NCBI GenBank assembly: GCA_031292625.1
Contig: JARLGU010000062.1
Span: forward strand, 1-64,000
Direction: 5' to 3'
DNA length: 64,000 bases
Source of the DNA: Capsulimonadaceae bacterium
GTDB lineage: Bacteria; Armatimonadota; Armatimonadia; Armatimonadales; Capsulimonadaceae
Shown in pieces: positions 62,582 through 64,000 of this stretch (positions are counted from its first letter, which is position 1; each line of letters starts with the position of its first letter). Position numbers and translations under genes: made by a program. A model generated the notes under the pieces. That model had not been told where the DNA came from. It saw nothing but the letters and a program-made list of their open reading frames with translations, and ran no database searches.

Positions 62582-64000
62582 ATGACGACAACGACACAGG
62601 GCGGGCCATTGATCCCGCTTCCGCCGCGCGCGCCGAGGCCCGTGTTGCGACCACGCGTCGAGGTGCGCCCCGAAACGCCGTCGCCGCAGCCGCCTCTTGC
62701 CCCGCATGCGGCGCCGCTCAATCCGTACCGCTGGACGATTCTTATCGCGGTGCTGACCGGCGCCTTTCTGGAACTTCTCGACTCAACCAGCGTCAACGTC
62801 GCCCTGCGCGATATGGCGGGCAACCTGGGGGCGACGTCCGACGAGATCGCCTGGGTCGTGACCGGATACATCCTCGCCAATGTCATTGTTCTTCCGATGA
62901 CCGCGTGGCTCTCCGGGATGTTCGGACGAAGGCGGTATTTATTCTATTCGATCATGCTGTTCACGATTGCGTCGCTGTTTTGCGGGGCATCGCACACGCT
63001 CGGCGAGCTTGTCTTTTGGCGCATCATGCAGGGAGCGGGCGGCGCGGCCCTGCTCTCAACGGCGCAGGCGACGTTGCGGGAGGTGTTTCCCGTTGAGCAG
63101 CAGGGAATGATCCAGGCTCTCTATATTGTCGTCGTCGTGATCGGACCAACGCTGGGGCCGACCTTTGGCGGTTGGATCACGGACAACTACGCGTGGCCGA
63201 TGATCTTCTTCGTTAAGGCCCCGATCGGCTTTGTGGCGGCCTTTCTCGTTTGGCGCTTCCTGGAAGACTCCGCGCATCAGTCCGCGCCGCCGTCGATCGA
63301 CTGGGCGGGTATTGCGCTCATGACAATTGGCCTGGGGTCGCTTCAATACGTACTTGAGGAAGGTGAACGGTACGATTGGTTCAACGATTCCGTTATTGCT
63401 GGGCTGACCATTCTCTCGGCGGCAACACTCACTGCGTTCGTCGCATGGGAGCTGTCTCCGCTGAACGGGCATCCGGTTGTCAACTTACGCATCCTGCGGC
63501 GCATGGCTCTGACATCCGGCGTCGTTTTGCTTGCAATCGGCGGATTTGGCATGTATGGCGGCACGTTTATACTCCCGCTATTTACGCAGCAGATCCTTGG
63601 CTTCTCGCCGACGACGTCGGGGCTCATCTTCCTGCCCGGCGGGTTGGCGACGATCGTCACGAGCGTCCTGTGCGGCCGGGTGTTGCAGGCGGCCAATCCT
63701 GTAAATAGCGCGCGGCCATTGATTGCGCTCGGCTTGGTTGGATTTGCGGCATCCATGCTGCTCTTAGGTTACCAGACGCCGAACAGCGGCATGCTGGAAA
63801 TGCAGATCGGGCTCATTATCCGGGGGGCGAGCATGGGACTGTTGCTGACGCCGATCACGGTGGCGTCCCTCTCATGCCTCACGGGCGCCGAGATCGCTCA
63901 GGGGGCCGGCCTGACCAACCTTTTCCGGCAGTTAGGCGGTTCATTCGGCATCGCCATTATCAACACGTACGTGACGCAAATGACGGATACGCATCGGAGC
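62582..64000 (+). CDS. DHA2-family (EmrB/QacA) multidrug efflux transporter, partial
   Basis: The reading frame from ATG 62582 runs off the window after 473 codons. A proline-rich cytoplasmic N-terminus of ~45 residues (residues ~10-40) precedes the membrane domain. Family signatures are FLELLDSTSVNVALRDMAG (motif D1), VTGYILANVIVLPMTAWLSG, the 'RIMQGAGGAALLSTAQA' motif and VIGPTLGPTFGGWITDNY (motif C of antiporters), with many further helices. Such 14-helix proton antiporters export drugs or toxic compounds, often with an EmrA partner. It lies under MarR control through the three operators. Confidence 0.92.
   Translation, partial: MTTTTQGGPLIPLPPRAPRPVLRPRVEVRPETPSPQPPLAPHAAPLNPYRWTILIAVLTGAFLELLDSTSVNVALRDMAGNLGATSDEIAWVVTGYILANVIVLPMTAWLSGMFGRRRYLFYSIMLFTIASLFCGASHTLGELVFWRIMQGAGGAALLSTAQATLREVFPVEQQGMIQALYIVVVVIGPTLGPTFGGWITDNYAWPMIFFVKAPIGFVAAFLVWRFLEDSAHQSAPPSIDWAGIALMTIGLGSLQYVLEEGERYDWFNDSVIAGLTILSAATLTAFVAWELSPLNGHPVVNLRILRRMALTSGVVLLAIGGFGMYGGTFILPLFTQQILGFSPTTSGLIFLPGGLATIVTSVLCGRVLQAANPVNSARPLIALGLVGFAASMLLLGYQTPNSGMLEMQIGLIIRGASMGLLLTPITVASLSCLTGAEIAQGAGLTNLFRQLGGSFGIAIINTYVTQMTDTHRS

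Overview
The window comes from a GC-rich bacterial chromosome. The gene content suggests Armatimonadota (Capsulimonas-like): many small proteins have the prepilin N-terminus '[24 protein letters not shown]' split here as [18 protein letters not shown] + ILFPVF, followed by a DUF1559-type body and an H-X9-DG motif, each beside a LacI or GntR/LacI regulator and carbohydrate-active enzymes. The taxonomic call is inference from this pattern, not from a search.

Layout. 0.3-2.9 kb: a small membrane protein and a minus-strand sulfur operon (Rrf2 regulator, ThiF/MoeB-rhodanese, NIL-domain protein). 3.1-18.8 kb: four consecutive regulatory cassettes. They contain two LacI and two GntR/LacI regulators, six pseudopilin-like proteins, a clan GH-A-like glycoside hydrolase and a Tat-exported heparinase II/III-like lyase, with palindromic operators at several promoters. 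18.9-21.3 kb: a heparinase-gene remnant, an alpha/beta hydrolase and a D-serine/D-threonine-type PLP enzyme. 21.5-24.6 kb: a ComEC channel and its metallo-beta-lactamase domain as two overlapping genes, then a CZB zinc-binding protein. 25-30.4 kb: a hypothetical protein, a secreted SGNH hydrolase, a DMT transporter and a GH99-like secreted enzyme. 30.4-33.9 kb: two more pseudopilins and a GntR/LacI regulator. 34-37.3 kb: a tiny secreted polyhistidine protein, tRNA-Leu(UAG) with encoded CCA, and a GntR-ATPase-permease (YtrABC-like) operon. 37.5-46.2 kb: housekeeping genes ispH, ugd, gtrA-like, purC, dnaG, rpoD and a secreted alpha/beta hydrolase. 46.3-52.4 kb: secreted and zinc-ribbon proteins, a HigBA toxin-antitoxin pair, trpF-ppk2 and a glycosyltransferase-like protein. 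52.7-57.8 kb: a sixth complete regulator-pseudopilin-glycoside hydrolase cassette. 57.9-61.8 kb: thrC, a flavin reductase, and accB-hom. 61.9-64 kb: a MarR regulator and a DHA2-type efflux pump running off the end, sharing three copies of one operator.

How it fits together. The striking system is the repeated cassette: a sugar-sensor-type regulator, then one or two pseudopilin/DUF1559 proteins, then (in several) a secreted polysaccharide-degrading enzyme. The pseudopilins fall into two subtypes by their C-termini (…ATFxx versus …PLYxGx). Their membrane-anchor segments are nearly identical in protein sequence but are encoded by varied, AT-rich synonymous codons. A plausible but untested reading is inducible, substrate-specific surface modules for plant or microbial polysaccharide use. 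No CRISPR array, complete insertion sequence, prophage or rRNA was seen.
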